A DNA stretch of 64,000 nucleotides from Nyssa sinensis (GCA_008638375.1 CM018041.1:5819501-5883500), one strand, 5' to 3'; shown: positions 13,901-24,305, counted from the stretch's first letter. Numbers and translations are program-made. Notes: generated from the letters alone by a model not told the origin.

Positions 13901-16246
13901 TTCATATGAAACACTAAAACTGTAAAACAAAGTGTCACACACACAGAGCATGCTCAACCTATATGTGTCCAGAACCTACACACACAAAAAGCATGCTCAA
14001 CCTAAATGCATCCAGAACCTAGAAGTATAAACACTAAAAATATAGAAAAATTAAAATTAGAAGTAAGTATAACTTATCCATCAATGTCAAAATGGCAGAT
14101 ATTCAATTAATTGTTTCCTAATTGAAGAGAATGTGCCAATGTGCACATCAAATTCAGTTTTTAGGTTTTGGTTTATGTTGTATCTTTCCAATGAGGTAGT
14201 TGGGAAATGATCTCCCCTTCAAGACACATTTGTCACCATTACTGAGGACCTAAAAAGCACGGGTACGAACACAGGGACACGGATACGACATGATACAGAC
14301 ATACAAACACGTTATTTTTCAAAAAAGTAAGGACACGGACAAAGACACGTTGAATATATATAAATTTTTTATATTTTTTATATGACCATATAATAAAAAC
14401 CTAATGTTATCTTAATTAAAATTAACATAAAAACACACAAATTTAAAAAATATTATTAAGATATTAAAATAACAAAGCCATTAAATAAAAATTAAAGAAC
14501 TTCTTCATTTAATCATCAACATCCATGATTTAAGTGTCGGGACACATGTGCAGGAAGTGTCTGAAAGTGTTGGCGTCCAACACAGACACGTGAGTCAAAG
14601 TAGAGTGTCTATACTTCATAGCTGAGGACATATGACATGCTGTCATAAGAAAAGATCTAACATTTTAAAAACCAGAAGAAAGTGAGGCTCTACAAAAACA
14701 AAGCATGAACATTTTGATGCAGTGTTTAATACATGGTTAAATTGAAAAAAAAAATTATTTGTAACAGTTTGATGCAGACAACTCAACATTTATATGTAAA
14801 AAAGGGGGGAAAAGTACTGTCAGAACTAAAGAATAAGTTGACTACCTCCTAGCAGCAAATGTAAGAACCCGTTGGCGCGACCGACCCTCCTCATCAGCAC
14901 TTGTGACACTATCTATCAAGTCCATGGCAGCATTATTCTGGTTCATATGTTCTTCTTGTTGCACACTTTTTTGACTGGAACAAATTAAATGCATAAAATG
15001 GATAAGCTTTCGTACAAGGAGAAGAAACATGTAGAAATGACAGAACACATTCTTGTGTGCTTTTATATGAGTTACAGACAATAAAATGGATTGACAAATA
15101 TAGATATACACAATAATATATGTGTGTACACACACTATAGATATGCACAAGAATGTTACCAAAAGAGGTATAAAGATTGAAAGAAAAAAATCTATTCTAT
15201 TCATTAAGCGAACAAGGATATTGTCCGATAGGCAGTTTGTTGTATGAGCAATTTTGGTCAACATGAACTCTATTCTAAATGCTTGCCACTTGGCGATGTA
15301 AAGAAAAAAATTGATTGTAACTGAACTTCTGCTTCCCTACTTTCTCTCCCCCATTCTTTCTGGTTTTTTTTTTGGTTATATTTCTTTCTCTTATGTACAT
15401 GCTTCTAGTATTATATTAATGAAGCAAGTAACTTGATTGCAACTATAGATTTCTGCAGAGGATGGGTTGTCAGATTTTTCTTCCTTTACACTAGGATACT
15501 TTTTCAGGAAAACTATCACTCCAGATCAACGTAAAAAGTCAAGGAACACAAAGTGGTTGAAGAAGAAATCTATAAAAAAAAATGGCAGAGTTAGATGAAT
15601 ATGAAATAGATAATCAAGGCTGGACTACAGATCAGGGTGATGATTCTCAATAGCTACGCAAACTCACTAAGAAAAATGGTTTTGGTTTTTGTATTGATAT
15701 TAAGATGATCATAGAAAAATGGTAGATCAATCTTCATGCGATGATCCTGAAATATTTGACTTGTGTAATATCTGGCATGGTCTCCATAATGCATGTCTTG
15801 TCTTAATACTAACAAATTCTTCAGCACTCAAATCATCCACATAGATTGATCATCGTTAAGGACGTTGTTCTAGCAGAGACCTATCAATAGTTTAGTGTTG
15901 GACAACTCCTTTGGCGTGGTTCCTCTCGATTACAGGGTCTCTGCTAGTATTGAGACTGAATCCCAAAAGCAGATCATACATCTCAGTGATATGTTTCCCT
16001 TGTTCTTCGATGGCAGCCCACATAGCCTCCATCCCACAACCAACATCAATAAGATTTCTGGTTTCTCCTCCATCATTTTACTCTGATACCAATTAACACA
16101 GCACAAAATGTTATATGGAGACTAAATATCGTTCTAGCAAACGGGGTTCTCAAATCCACGAGAGAAATTTCAAATCCACAAGAAATAATTCGAAAATATG
16201 AAATATTATTAATGAATGAACTGTCTATAATGGAGACTTAGACCCC

Positions 16247-16277
<31 letters not shown>

Positions 16278-18305
16278 AACATATAAAACTAATCCTAAAT
16301 TCCTAATAGAACACAACAAAAGATAAAAAATTTGAGTTAGACTCAAATTTGAACAATATACAATCCTAAAACAAATAGGTAGGTGCCAAATCATCCTACA
16401 TGACAAATTGTTTCATTCAAATTTTCTTTCACATCAAAATGGGATTTGGAGGAACCAAGAGAAGATATCAACCTCATTTACTTCCTTTATTCTGCTTGCA
16501 AGGACTAATATAGCATTGATGCAGATTTAATGGAATTTAGAAAATTGTTGTTCCATTATGTTAGATAGGGTGTACTCAAATTAGCAAAACTCTACAACCC
16601 AACAACTCGAGATTAGTTTCGCAAATCCCTTTTCAACCTTCAACCCTCTCTAGAAACATACCCTGTACTAAACCAAACGCTACCATGTCTCTCTCATTCC
16701 CCAGTCATAAGCAATAAAAATTTAAAAACCAGTAACAGAATGAGTCAACCAGTAAAGAGTGCTTTGATTCAAATTGAAAGCGATACAAGGACAAAGGCAA
16801 GTACTGACAGAAATATAAACAGGAAACAGTGAAAAGACAATCAAAACTAAATGCAATCAGTGCTGATGGTAAATTGGGGTGACAAATTTTTTCTTGATTG
16901 GATCGTCAGAACATAATTTATGTTGTTTATTCCCATTAATAGAGAAAATTCAATCTTTTTCAAGTTGATAATGACACAACAATGCAATGTGCAAATACTA
17001 AAGTTTTGTTTCCAGCTGTGGATATGAGATCCATGAACATACATTCTTAAGTAAGATTTGACTTCGGGCCAGACCAACTTAGATTGCTTACAGCATGATT
17101 TGGTCCAAGCCCGAGACAATGAAAGAGAACAAAGTATGATATTGGCCTAAACCTATCCAAGTCAAAGTATGATATAAAAACTAGCCTAAGGGTGAAAGGG
17201 AAGGCAGCCTAAGACTAGTTTTACAGGATACTCTAGGTCGTGTAGATTGGTGGCTACGGTGATTGGTTTGCAAGTTTGGCTCCACAAGTTCAGCTCTAGT
17301 AGTTCGACATTAGTAGTTCGGCTCTGATAGTTTGGCTCTAGTAGTTCAGCTCTAATGGCTAGAGATAGAGCCAAACTAGCCCTTCCAAACTATGATCTTG
17401 ACTCTTCTATGAGCTTTTCAGAAGTTCATGTGAAGACCGATCCGTGACCTCAGCTAAACCAACAGAGCGATAGGATTCATCCTATATAAATAGTATCCTC
17501 ACAAAAGTGTGTATTAAGAGACAATAAAGGAATGAGAGAAGCCTTCCCATGGATTCCATTGTCTGGATTGCTTCACCTTCTTCCTAACCCTCAACACTCT
17601 GAGATCCATTCTATAGTGTAGCTCCCACTCTCATATCCTCACCTTAACCCATATACCTACACCAGCCATAATATATTATATATTATAGAGCTTACCAACT
17701 AAAATGAAAGTTTCCAATTTTAAGTCACAATTCAATTTGAGATGCCTATCTACAGAAAAAATATTCACCATTACTCTGACCTATCACGCAACCCAAATAT
17801 TTCATTAGTTTTCAATGATCCAAACACTTCTAATTAAGTCCAATCAATTGCAATTTGATTGTAAACAGTACCAGAATCAGCATCTTTCAGACTCGATCGA
17901 ATCAAATTAGAGAACTAACCCATATGGAGAGGTTGTTTCTCGTCCATCAGCCTCAAAATTATCATTCCTATCTCCATTCTTCAATTCATTCAACAATTCT
18001 CCCATCGTGACCGTTCTACTCCCTTCGTCTTTTTCAACCGATGAAGTCTTCTCGGCGTCACTGTTTTGGACCGTTCGATCCTTTGGCTCGTCGAGCCCGG
18101 GATCTGCATCGGTGAGCTGTACGTCACTCCATTCGGTTGGTCGATCGTCGAGCTTGGAATCTGCATCAGTTGCTGGTACGCCATTCGATTGAATTGCGTC
18201 GTCTTTAGATTCGTTCGATGCGTGATTTGCGTCTTCATCGGCAACTTGTTGCGGTTCGGCTGGTGGTTCGTTTTGCAATTCGGAGTCTTCGACTTTTGCA
18301 GACAT
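4960..18305 (-). CDS. HLB1: TPR-domain protein resembling HLB1 (14 exons)
   Basis: Plant tetratricopeptide-repeat protein. HLB1 is a trans-Golgi/early-endosome protein linking actin and membrane traffic; this assignment is from memory of the family. Coding exons in transcript order: 17920-18305, 14846-14974, 13519-13588, 13102-13215, 11225-11308, 10222-10272, 9978-10007, 9739-9801, 9540-9605, 9269-9397, 8527-8562, 7796-7915, 6673-6858, 4960-5067. Every junction is GT-AG, every phase closes, and the product is 523 residues. Residues 1-128 are acidic and low in complexity. TPR helices start near residue 165 ([74 protein letters not shown]). The C-terminal part ([20 protein letters not shown], then [18 protein letters not shown]) resembles a PH-like fold, an inference. 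The ATG at 18303-18305 is preferred; an in-frame ATG 30 codons upstream is possible. Exon 9978-10007 is only 30 bases. Confidence 0.85.
5841..6134 (-). mobile_element. TRIM-like miniature LTR retrotransposon, copy 1
   Basis: Two short terminal repeats, 5841-5913 and 6067-6134, begin TG and end CA and share CAATTGCTCC and ACAATGTATATCAA. Next to the right repeat, GGCTCTGATACC (6054-6065) is the complement of the tRNA-iMet primer-binding site TGGTATCAGAGCC. Next to the left repeat, CTCCCCCTCAT (5914-5924) is the complement of a polypurine tract. These marks define a minus-strand LTR element of only 294 bases with no coding capacity. Flanks GTCCC and ATCCC look like a decayed 5-bp target duplication. 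It lies in the last intron of the TPR gene. Confidence 0.85.
7278..7330 (-). mobile_element. Extremely truncated retroposon tail with an 18-bp target duplication
   Basis: ATATCTATTGGAATTATC occurs twice without a mismatch, 7278-7295 and 7313-7330. Between the copies sit 17 bases reading ACTTATCGAAAAAAAAA on the minus strand. A long perfect target duplication around a poly-A insert is the mark of LINE-type retroposition, here almost wholly 5'-truncated. A similar A-tail (ACTTATAAAAAAAAA on the minus strand) lies about 45 bases to the right. Confidence 0.6.
8737..9020 (-). mobile_element. TRIM-like miniature LTR retrotransposon, copy 2
   Basis: Same family as the element at 5841-6134. The terminal repeats 8737-8810 and 8947-9020 are 74 bases each and share GTTAGAGAATGGGCCAACAA and TGTATATC. 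The primer-binding-site complement is GACTCTGATACC (8934-8945), one base from the ideal. The polypurine complement is decayed. Flanks CCAAA and CCAAG resemble a 5-bp target duplication. It lies in the intron 8563-9268 of the TPR gene, in the antisense orientation of the window but the sense orientation of the gene. Confidence 0.83.
11526..11707 (+). mobile_element. SINE with about 17-bp target duplications
   Basis: The direct repeats ACTGAAATATTGACACT (11526-11542) and ACTGAAATATTGGACACT (11690-11707) flank a 147-base body ending in TTAAAAAGAAA. GGTTCAACTCAC near 11648 fits a pol III B box, and the body starts with a GGTTCTGTGGTTGAGAC segment that could hold an A box. The tail plus long target duplication indicate a tRNA-type SINE. 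It lies in the 1.8-kb TPR intron 11309-13101. Confidence 0.72.
14242..14629. mobile_element. hAT-type MITE with perfect 8-bp target duplication
   Basis: CTGAGGAC occurs at 14242-14249 and 14622-14629. Between them, 372 bases begin CTAAAAAGCACGGGTACG and end CTATACTTCATAG, which are imperfect inverted repeats; the interior ends are rich in ACACGG/GTGTC motifs that pair with one another. Eight-base duplications are typical of the hAT superfamily. No transposase is present. It lies in TPR intron 13589-14845. Confidence 0.78.
15895..16240 (-). mobile_element. LTR retrotransposon remnant around a primer-binding site
   Basis: CTCTGATACC at 16081-16090 is the complement of a tRNA-iMet primer-binding site. 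To its right the sequence would be the end of a 5' LTR on the minus strand. To its left (15895-16080) a minus-strand reading frame with a gag-leader character continues, interrupted. No second LTR or polyprotein was recognised, so only a fragment remains, in TPR intron 1. Confidence 0.5.
17100..17700 (+). repeat. LTR-like segment with a 14-bp minisatellite and TATA box
   Basis: Five tandem 14-base units of the form AGTTCGGCTCTAGT occupy 17287-17356, each differing by a few bases. About 125 bases further lies CCTATATAAATAG (17480-17492), followed by an ACAATAAAGGAATGAGAG segment. A TATA box followed by such sequence is what a retrotransposon LTR promoter looks like, but no paired LTR was found. 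It is inside TPR intron 1. Confidence 0.45.
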
Positions 18306-18357
18306 TTGTACCGGTGAGAGATTAATAGGGTTTGCAATTTGGAGTCTTCGACGTTTG
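18272..18357 (-). repeat. Short tandem duplication spanning the TPR gene start codon
   Basis: A 27-base segment at 18272-18298 (contains GGAGTCTTCGAC) recurs at 18331-18357 with three substitutions, a 59-base period. The ATG (18303-18305) lies between the copies, so codons just after the start are duplicated in the presumed 5' UTR. Confidence 0.75.
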
Positions 18358-18731
18358 GGTGCAAGAAGAAGAACGGATTCGCTCTTCTTCAACAAGACGA
18401 CTCTCTTCCACCCATTCCCAGAGTAACACGCAGTCGAAAGTTCTGTTACCCAAAAATTTATATAAATATATATATTATAATTTTTATTTTAAAAATAAGA
18501 TTATTCAATTATCCTTTCAATATAATATTTATCTAACAAAGGCTATTTTATATAATTTTATTCTAAAGTTAAAAAAAAATGCGATGTAACCTCTTAACAA
18601 AAAAAAGAGAGTGCAAAGAGGGCTTCAAATTAACATATTTAATACATAGATGTGATAATACATTAAATATTATATTAAAGGATAAATTAGATTGATATTT
18701 CTTTTAAAGTTTATAACAATTACACTGATTT

Positions 18732-18901
18732 CTTATGAGTAGGAATGGTAACAAGATGGGTTTGGGGTGGAGTGGTTCTTTCCCAATCCCGACCACATTT
18801 TTATATTCTCTACCCCCGACCCCGTCCTGCTCCGTTTAGAAGCCGATCTCGACTCCGACCTCGTTTATATTTTTTAATTTCACTCCGTCATGCCCCGAAC
18901 T

Positions 18902-18941
<40 letters not shown>

Positions 18942-19262
18942 GTAAGTTAAAACTTTTATTTTGATAAGTAAATTAATTATTTTTTGTTAAAATAACTAAT
19001 ACAAAAAAATATATATATAAGTGTGATATGAAAAACCTTAAAACTAATTATATATAGTATTGTTTATCGATAAATATAGTGTATATAAAAATAAAAAATA
19101 AAAAACTTACTATATAAACGGGGCGAGGTGACCATCCCCCGAATTCGTCCCGAACTTGATGGGATTTTAAAAGCCACACCCTGACCCTGTCCCAACCCTA
19201 TTTATGAACATCCCATACCTGCCTCCAACAGGACAGGACAAATTGCCATCCCTACTTATGAG
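18732..19262. mobile_element. hAT-type MITE (515 bp), copy 1 of a two-copy family
   Basis: CTTATGAG flanks the element perfectly at 18732-18739 and 19255-19262. The element (18740-19254) begins TAGGAATGGTAACAA and ends TTGCCATCCCTA, imperfect terminal inverted repeats. Next to the termini are G-rich and C-rich blocks (TGGGTTTGGGGTGGAGTGG on the left), and the middle is AT-rich. The 8-bp duplication places it in hAT. A second copy with a different target site is at 39974-40489. Confidence 0.88.
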
Positions 19263-19636
19263 GTTTCTGAAATTACACTGACATTTTCTATTTTATCTAA
19301 TAATATACAGATACCTTCTTTCAATCAATTTTTTTTTTTCAAAATAACAAAACTATCCCATTCATATTTTTTTTTATTTTAAAAAAAATTTTGATCAATT
19401 TTTTTCATTTTTCAAATAAATATTGATAAAAACCTTAAATTTATTTTTATATAAAATAAAAATAATTTATTTATCTTAAATTTGTTTTTAAATAAAAAAA
19501 AATCTTTAAAATGTTAGAAAAATACAAAAATAAATAAAATAAAAAGGACAATTTTGTCATTTAAAAAAAATTGATAGAAGAGAGATATCTGTGTATTTTT
19601 AGGTAAAGTAAGAGATGTCAATATAATTTACGAATC
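19263..19636. repeat. Foldback (palindromic) AT-rich repeat, copy A
   Basis: The left arm (about 19265-19356, with TGAAATTACACTGACA and CAATCAATTTTTTTT) pairs with the right arm (about 19545-19636, with AATTTTGTCATTT and AAATTGATAGAAG). The long arms around an AT-rich centre suggest a decayed foldback MITE. Related copies are at 23970-24305, 26625-27015 and 32255-32665. Confidence 0.6.
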
Positions 19637-20213
19637 ATGATTTGAAATTTTGTTTTAAAAAATTTTATTTTTCAAATAATATTTGCTTTTTACAAATTTT
19701 ATTCATTAGGCCACCACTTACACTTTATCCATGATATACTATATAAAGGGTGAAAAAGAAAATTTCATAATCCAAAATCACTTTTACGCGTGTACATAAT
19801 TTTTATGCCATAATCAACTCTCTAGAATTCATTTCTCAATAATAATTTTTTTTAGAATCACTTCTCTCGAATCTGAAGTTCCAGAACAACTTGTAATGCT
19901 ATGTCATTTAGAACGTAAAATTGAAATATAAATTTAAATGGTGTAATATTTTTCTTTATCTTATTTATGCCAAGCCAGAAATCATGTTTGACCTCCTCTT
20001 TCAATTTCTAAAGCTCATGGTGGCTTTCAGCTTTCAATTGTAATATACAACTTAATTAAAGAAGAAGGTATAATATGGAGCAAAATCAAGTCAAAACCAT
20101 AAAAATTCCAAGGAAGAAGAGGTGTAGGGGGAGACAAAGTCATGATTTATTGTAATATTTTTGAAATATAGAGTAAAGAAAAGCAAGGTAGCAAAGGACT
20201 AAAATGCATTAAG

Positions 20214-21147
20214 TTATTTGATCTTAAGTGTGTTGATGAAGCTCTTCCCTTCTGCAACATCATGTTTGGTGAGAAAATTAAGAAAATCTCTGAAGCTGCT
20301 TTCCTTGTAGCCTTTGGGATGCTGGTCATTGACAAGCTCTTTGGCAGTCTCCATCTTCTCATCCATGCCCAAGCTATGGAGACTGGCAATGGAGATTCTA
20401 GTCTTTTCAGCATTAAGGGCAACCCTATGCACCACACTTCTGTAAATGCCATTGCTTAGGACTTCAAGATGGTCTGAAACATGGACCTGTAGAGAACCCT
20501 TCTGTTCCGGGACCAACCGCCATGAGCCGTCATCCTTCGTGTCCATGATTTCAAGGCCCAGCGAGCTCTGGAGGACGATGGTTAAGCAGCTGTAGTCCGA
20601 ATGGGGTGGCAGTCCTAGTGCAAGAGATGGTTGGGGACACGGCGGGTAACAGTTGACAGCCATGACTTGCATTCCTTCCTCCATCTTGTTGCTTATGTAT
20701 TTTGGTCCTATGCCAAGGCTCTCTGTGATGGCTTCCATTATTTCCATGGCTAATTTTCTCACTTCTACTGCATATTTTCCCATCTTTTCTCTGAAATATC
20801 ATCCAACATTCAAACACACATATGTTAAACTGCCACTATATTAATATTATGGAATGACACTTAATAAAAAGGAACACACTAGGAATATTCTAAACCTACA
20901 GCCGAGGATTTTCACAAACACAATATATGCATACATGTATATGTGTATATATGAGTTACGATCCTAAATAATTAAAAAAATTAATTTCACATGTTCCATC
21001 AGCCGAGCTTTTGACGAATTGATCATGATCAGATTCATGACAATATGTTATATATACGTCTTGCGTAATTGTGACACAACAGGAGCAACAAAAAAAAAAA
21101 ATCTACTCTAGCACTACTCTAAAGCTACATGTTAGGGATTCAAATAT

Positions 21148-21183
<36 letters not shown>

Positions 21184-22264
21184 GTGTGTGTGTGTGAGTA
21201 TATATATTCAAATATATATATATAGAGAGAGAGAGAGGTGTTATACATTTGATCATTTTCTTATCTGTATATATAGCATCACTTGCTTATTGGCAACTAC
21301 CAAAACTTGATAGCAAACATGCATGATATGAAATATCAAATACGTACTTGTAATCTGTTGGATTGTTCGGCCATAGATCAACCCAGTCTTTCAAGGGATG
21401 TGCATAATGTTTGAGGAAGACCCTCCAAAATTGGACCTTATCCAAACTGTCCTTCAAGCTTGTACCGTACCTCACTGGTTTGTGTACGTCATTGGACATC
21501 AACTTCATCTTCTCCTCGGTCGGCAACTCGAAAAACTCGAATGCCGAAGATAGAGCTCCATCCAGTACTGATTGTTCTATTCCATGATTGATTATCTTTT
21601 TTAGATCCCAAAAACAAAAACAATGTTAGCACATGACAATTTACATATAATAAATATGAGAGTTTGATCATCATGCTTGAGCCGTTTGTCTTCACTTGAC
21701 TACTTCTCACACATTTGACTTGACTTGCGCTGCTTATTTCTGACAATAGCTTTTGAATTAAGTACTAATTATTTTAGGTACCTGTTTTGACAGGTTTCGT
21801 TTACATATTCCTTGCAACGATCTTTATTCAATTTCCCATTAAATGAACAGTAAATACAAAATTTGTCTTTCGTCACTTTCATGCGTCGCATGGTGATGTA
21901 AATAGTGTGTGTGTGTGTGCGTGCGTGTGGGTTGGATAGGTATCAAAGTTGCATAAGTATCTCTTCATCACGGAAAATGGAAACAAAATGAAATTCTTTT
22001 TGTCAAGTTCTTTGGACACTTACTTGAAAGAAACCATGGTGGAGACAAGCATCCCTAATGTTTTTGATAAGGAGAGGCTGCAGTGCATGATTCTTATGTA
22101 ATCCAGTTAAGTCGACAGTGGGTACATCTGTAATCTTTGGATTAGAACTCGAATTCCGACCTATGTGAAGTAGGAATTATATAAGATTTTGGCATGTATG
22201 ACAAATCATTTTCTTGTGCAGTTTCACCAATTGGAAAAGAGCTCGAACTGTTGTCACCCTCCAT
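20214..22264 (-). CDS. 2-oxoglutarate/Fe(II)-dependent dioxygenase (exon 1 frameshifted)
   Basis: Plant DOXC-class soluble oxygenase, the group of flavanone-3-hydroxylase-like and DMR6-like enzymes; the substrate cannot be read. Exons: 22024-22264, 21348-21595, 20214-20790 (TAA at 20214-20216). The C-terminal jelly-roll has iron ligands HSD (about residues 226-228) and H (about 284, in VVHRV), plus the 2OG-binding RIS. CYPPCPQPSLALGLPPHSD and VSDHLEVLSNGIYRSVVHRV are typical. Exon 1 begins MEGDNSSSS and reads to MPKSYIIPTSHR, then hits a stop; the expected PKITDVPTVDLTGLH continues in the next frame. The 241-base exon length is one base over the phase needed for exon 2, which fits a single extra base near 22155-22165. 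VSDHLEV replaces the usual GDHLE. The exon 2 acceptor (CTAAAAAAG) is weak. It may be a pseudogene or a sequence error. Confidence 0.82.
21149..21237. repeat. Compound CA/TG/TA/GA microsatellite in a dioxygenase intron
   Basis: CA repeats from 21149 are followed after ATATATG by TG, TA and GA runs. The CA and TG blocks are complementary and could fold into a hairpin. It is in intron 20791-21347. Confidence 0.9.
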
Positions 22265-22491
22265 GTCTAAATCCTTAGAATTGGAGAGCAAAAAAAGAAA
22301 ACAGAAGAAAAAAACTTTCAGATATAGAGGAGAAGAGAATGAATTGACATGAAAAGTAGTGAGTCATGGGTACTTATCGGAACGTACAGTTCTGCGGCGG
22401 TTGATTATGCTTAGTGAGTTTGTACTTCTAGTGCTTTGTATTGAGACCAAATAGGATAAAAAACAAAAATGTGCTAATGGGTAAAGCTATT

Positions 22492-23023
22492 TAAAACAAA
22501 CAGTAATGCTATACTTAAACTTTTTATCAAAAGTATTTGTATAATTGACGTGGCAACATTATATTAATTTTATATCACATCATAGATTCTTAGGCTTTGA
22601 GATTTCCTATGGTCAGATCAAGCTCATTCAACGATCTATCCAGTTTGTAAATAAATTTCTAGATCAGATCTTAGAAAAAACTCAGTTACAGCGTTTTCTA
22701 GGATCTCTCAATTATATTTCTGATTTCTATCCCAATCTTCGATCTCAGTGTAAATTACTATTTGATCGTCTTCGCAGTAATCCTTCTCCTTCGACAACTG
22801 CTCATACAACTATCGTTCAATCCGTTAAACAATATGTCAAGACTCTCCCTTGTCTTGGTATTCCTTTTCCTTCTGCATTCAAAATTGTTCAGACCGATGT
22901 CTCCAATATCGGTTATGGTGGCATTCTATAATGTGATATAAAACCAATACAATACTGCCACATCAGTTATGTAAATATTTTTAATAAAATTATTGAGGGA
23001 GCATAGTATTACTCTAAAACAAA
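22492..23023. mobile_element. Mutator-like/foldback TIR element carrying a pararetrovirus fragment
   Basis: TAAAACAAA occurs at 22492-22500 and 23015-23023, a perfect 9-bp target duplication. The element 22501-23014 has long terminal inverted repeats of about 85-90 bases. The left end starts CAGTAATGCTAT and the right end inverts to GAGTAATACTAT. The inner parts share GTGGCA, TTTTATATCACAT and ATAGA, and nearly all differences over the last 65 bases are transitions. Nine-base duplications with long TIRs are typical of Mutator-like elements. The interior is almost wholly reverse-transcriptase sequence, so this resembles a Pack-MULE that captured viral DNA. Confidence 0.78.
22588..22930 (+). 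pseudogene. Endogenous caulimovirid (plant pararetrovirus) RT/RNase H fragment
   Basis: An open stretch of about 115 codons matches the end of a caulimovirid-type reverse transcriptase and the first strand of its RNase H. Marks are FLGFEIS, QRFLGSLNYISDFYPNL, KLLFDRLR and the RNase H-like IVQTDVSNIGYGGIL, where the D is the first catalytic aspartate. The catalytic YxDD part of RT and the rest of RNase H are absent, so it cannot act. Both ends stop at the inverted repeats of the surrounding element. Badnavirus- and florendovirus-like origins cannot be told apart here. Confidence 0.8.
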
Positions 23024-23969
23024 TGGTCTTTTTGAATATGTATTTTTTTGGTTGGTGGGTCCCAAAAGCTTCCATTTTAATGTATTTTTTATGTAATAAA
23101 TCTCATATAGGTAAAATTTGGTTTTAAATTATCTGGGATGAATGTGGATTATATCGGTGAGTCAATGTTGATCTTATATCTCTGGTAGTGACGAAGTTAA
23201 GCCCCTAGAAAGCCCTACGAAGGCTGCGTTGGAATGACGATTTTGTTCCATTGAACCGCTTGGGCTTGGCTCAAGTTTCCAGAAATTATTCAATGCGATA
23301 GTTATAAAATTTTTAAATATTTTACAATTTATGATGAATATATATATATATATATATATATTGTATTAAGAATGTTGTTAAGTGTGTGAGAAATGAAAAA
23401 AAAAATCAAAGTGAAATGATAGCATTTACGGTATTTCCATTTCTAAGGGTGTGTAGCTGGAATTTTTATTTTTTGGAGAGAGATAGAATTTTTTGGAAAA
23501 ACATTTAGTAGGAGAATTTTTGGTTTCATGTATAATGATTTTGGGAGAGTTAGATTTACATATTTTATTTTATTTTTGTAAAATTTGGGGGCTATTTAAC
23601 AGATCGCCCATGCCCACTGTGATTTGATTTTTATATGGATTCCAGAGTATTCTCAAATAATAGTAACAACAGTATATGGTGCTACTATTTTATTTATTTT
23701 TTTTCTGTTAAAAGCACTTATATTTTATGGAAAATTTTTGTATCTGAGTTTGGTTTATCGATTTGATTTATCAAATATATAATATGTCAATAATATTTTT
23801 AAAATTAATAAAAGTATTTTTTTATTTAAATTTTAATGAAGAATTATGATGAACAATATTATTTGATAAGTATTTCAATAAACCAATTCAATTTATTTAG
23901 TATTACTCGTATTTTATTTATATAATAATAATAAAGGTAAATTGAACTGATTTATTCCGAAATTTTTAA

Positions 23970-24305
23970 TTGAGATTTCTGAGATTACACTGAGCTCTTC
24001 CTTCTGTCAATTGTTTCTTCAAAATAACAAGACTCTTTTTTTCATGTTTTTTTTTTTTAATTTTTAAAATTTTGACTATTTTTTTTATTTTTTAAATAAA
24101 TATTGATAAAAATTTAAAATTTATTTTTATATAAAATAAAAAACAATTTATTTACATTAAATATATTTTAAAATAAAATAATAAAATAATTTAAAATAAA
24201 TTGGATCATATTAGGAAAATAAATAAAAGGAGTAGAATTGTTATTTTTGAAGAAAAAAAATATTGATTGAAAAAGTATTCTAATATTAGGAAAATAATTT
24301 ATCCT
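23970..24305. repeat. Foldback AT-rich repeat, copy B
   Basis: Left side GAGATTACACTGAG ... TTCTTCAAAATAACAAGACT; right side TAGAATTGTTATTTTTGAAG ... TATTGATTGAAAAAG in inverted order. Same layout as the repeat at 19263-19636 but more decayed. Confidence 0.5.

Larger units (their letters stand above)
18306..20213. other. Intergenic region between the TPR and dioxygenase genes
   Basis: It holds the TPR 5' flank, a hAT MITE and a foldback repeat, and otherwise AT-rich sequence. No gene was recognised. A TA microsatellite inside the MITE covers about 18906-18939. Confidence 0.6.

Noticed and set aside
23150..23290. Short less AT-rich stretch with GACGAAGTTAAGCCC, 5S rRNA-like at first sight
   Set aside because: Only about a dozen bases resemble 5S rRNA; the A, IE and C boxes do not line up and no tRNA cloverleaf fits.
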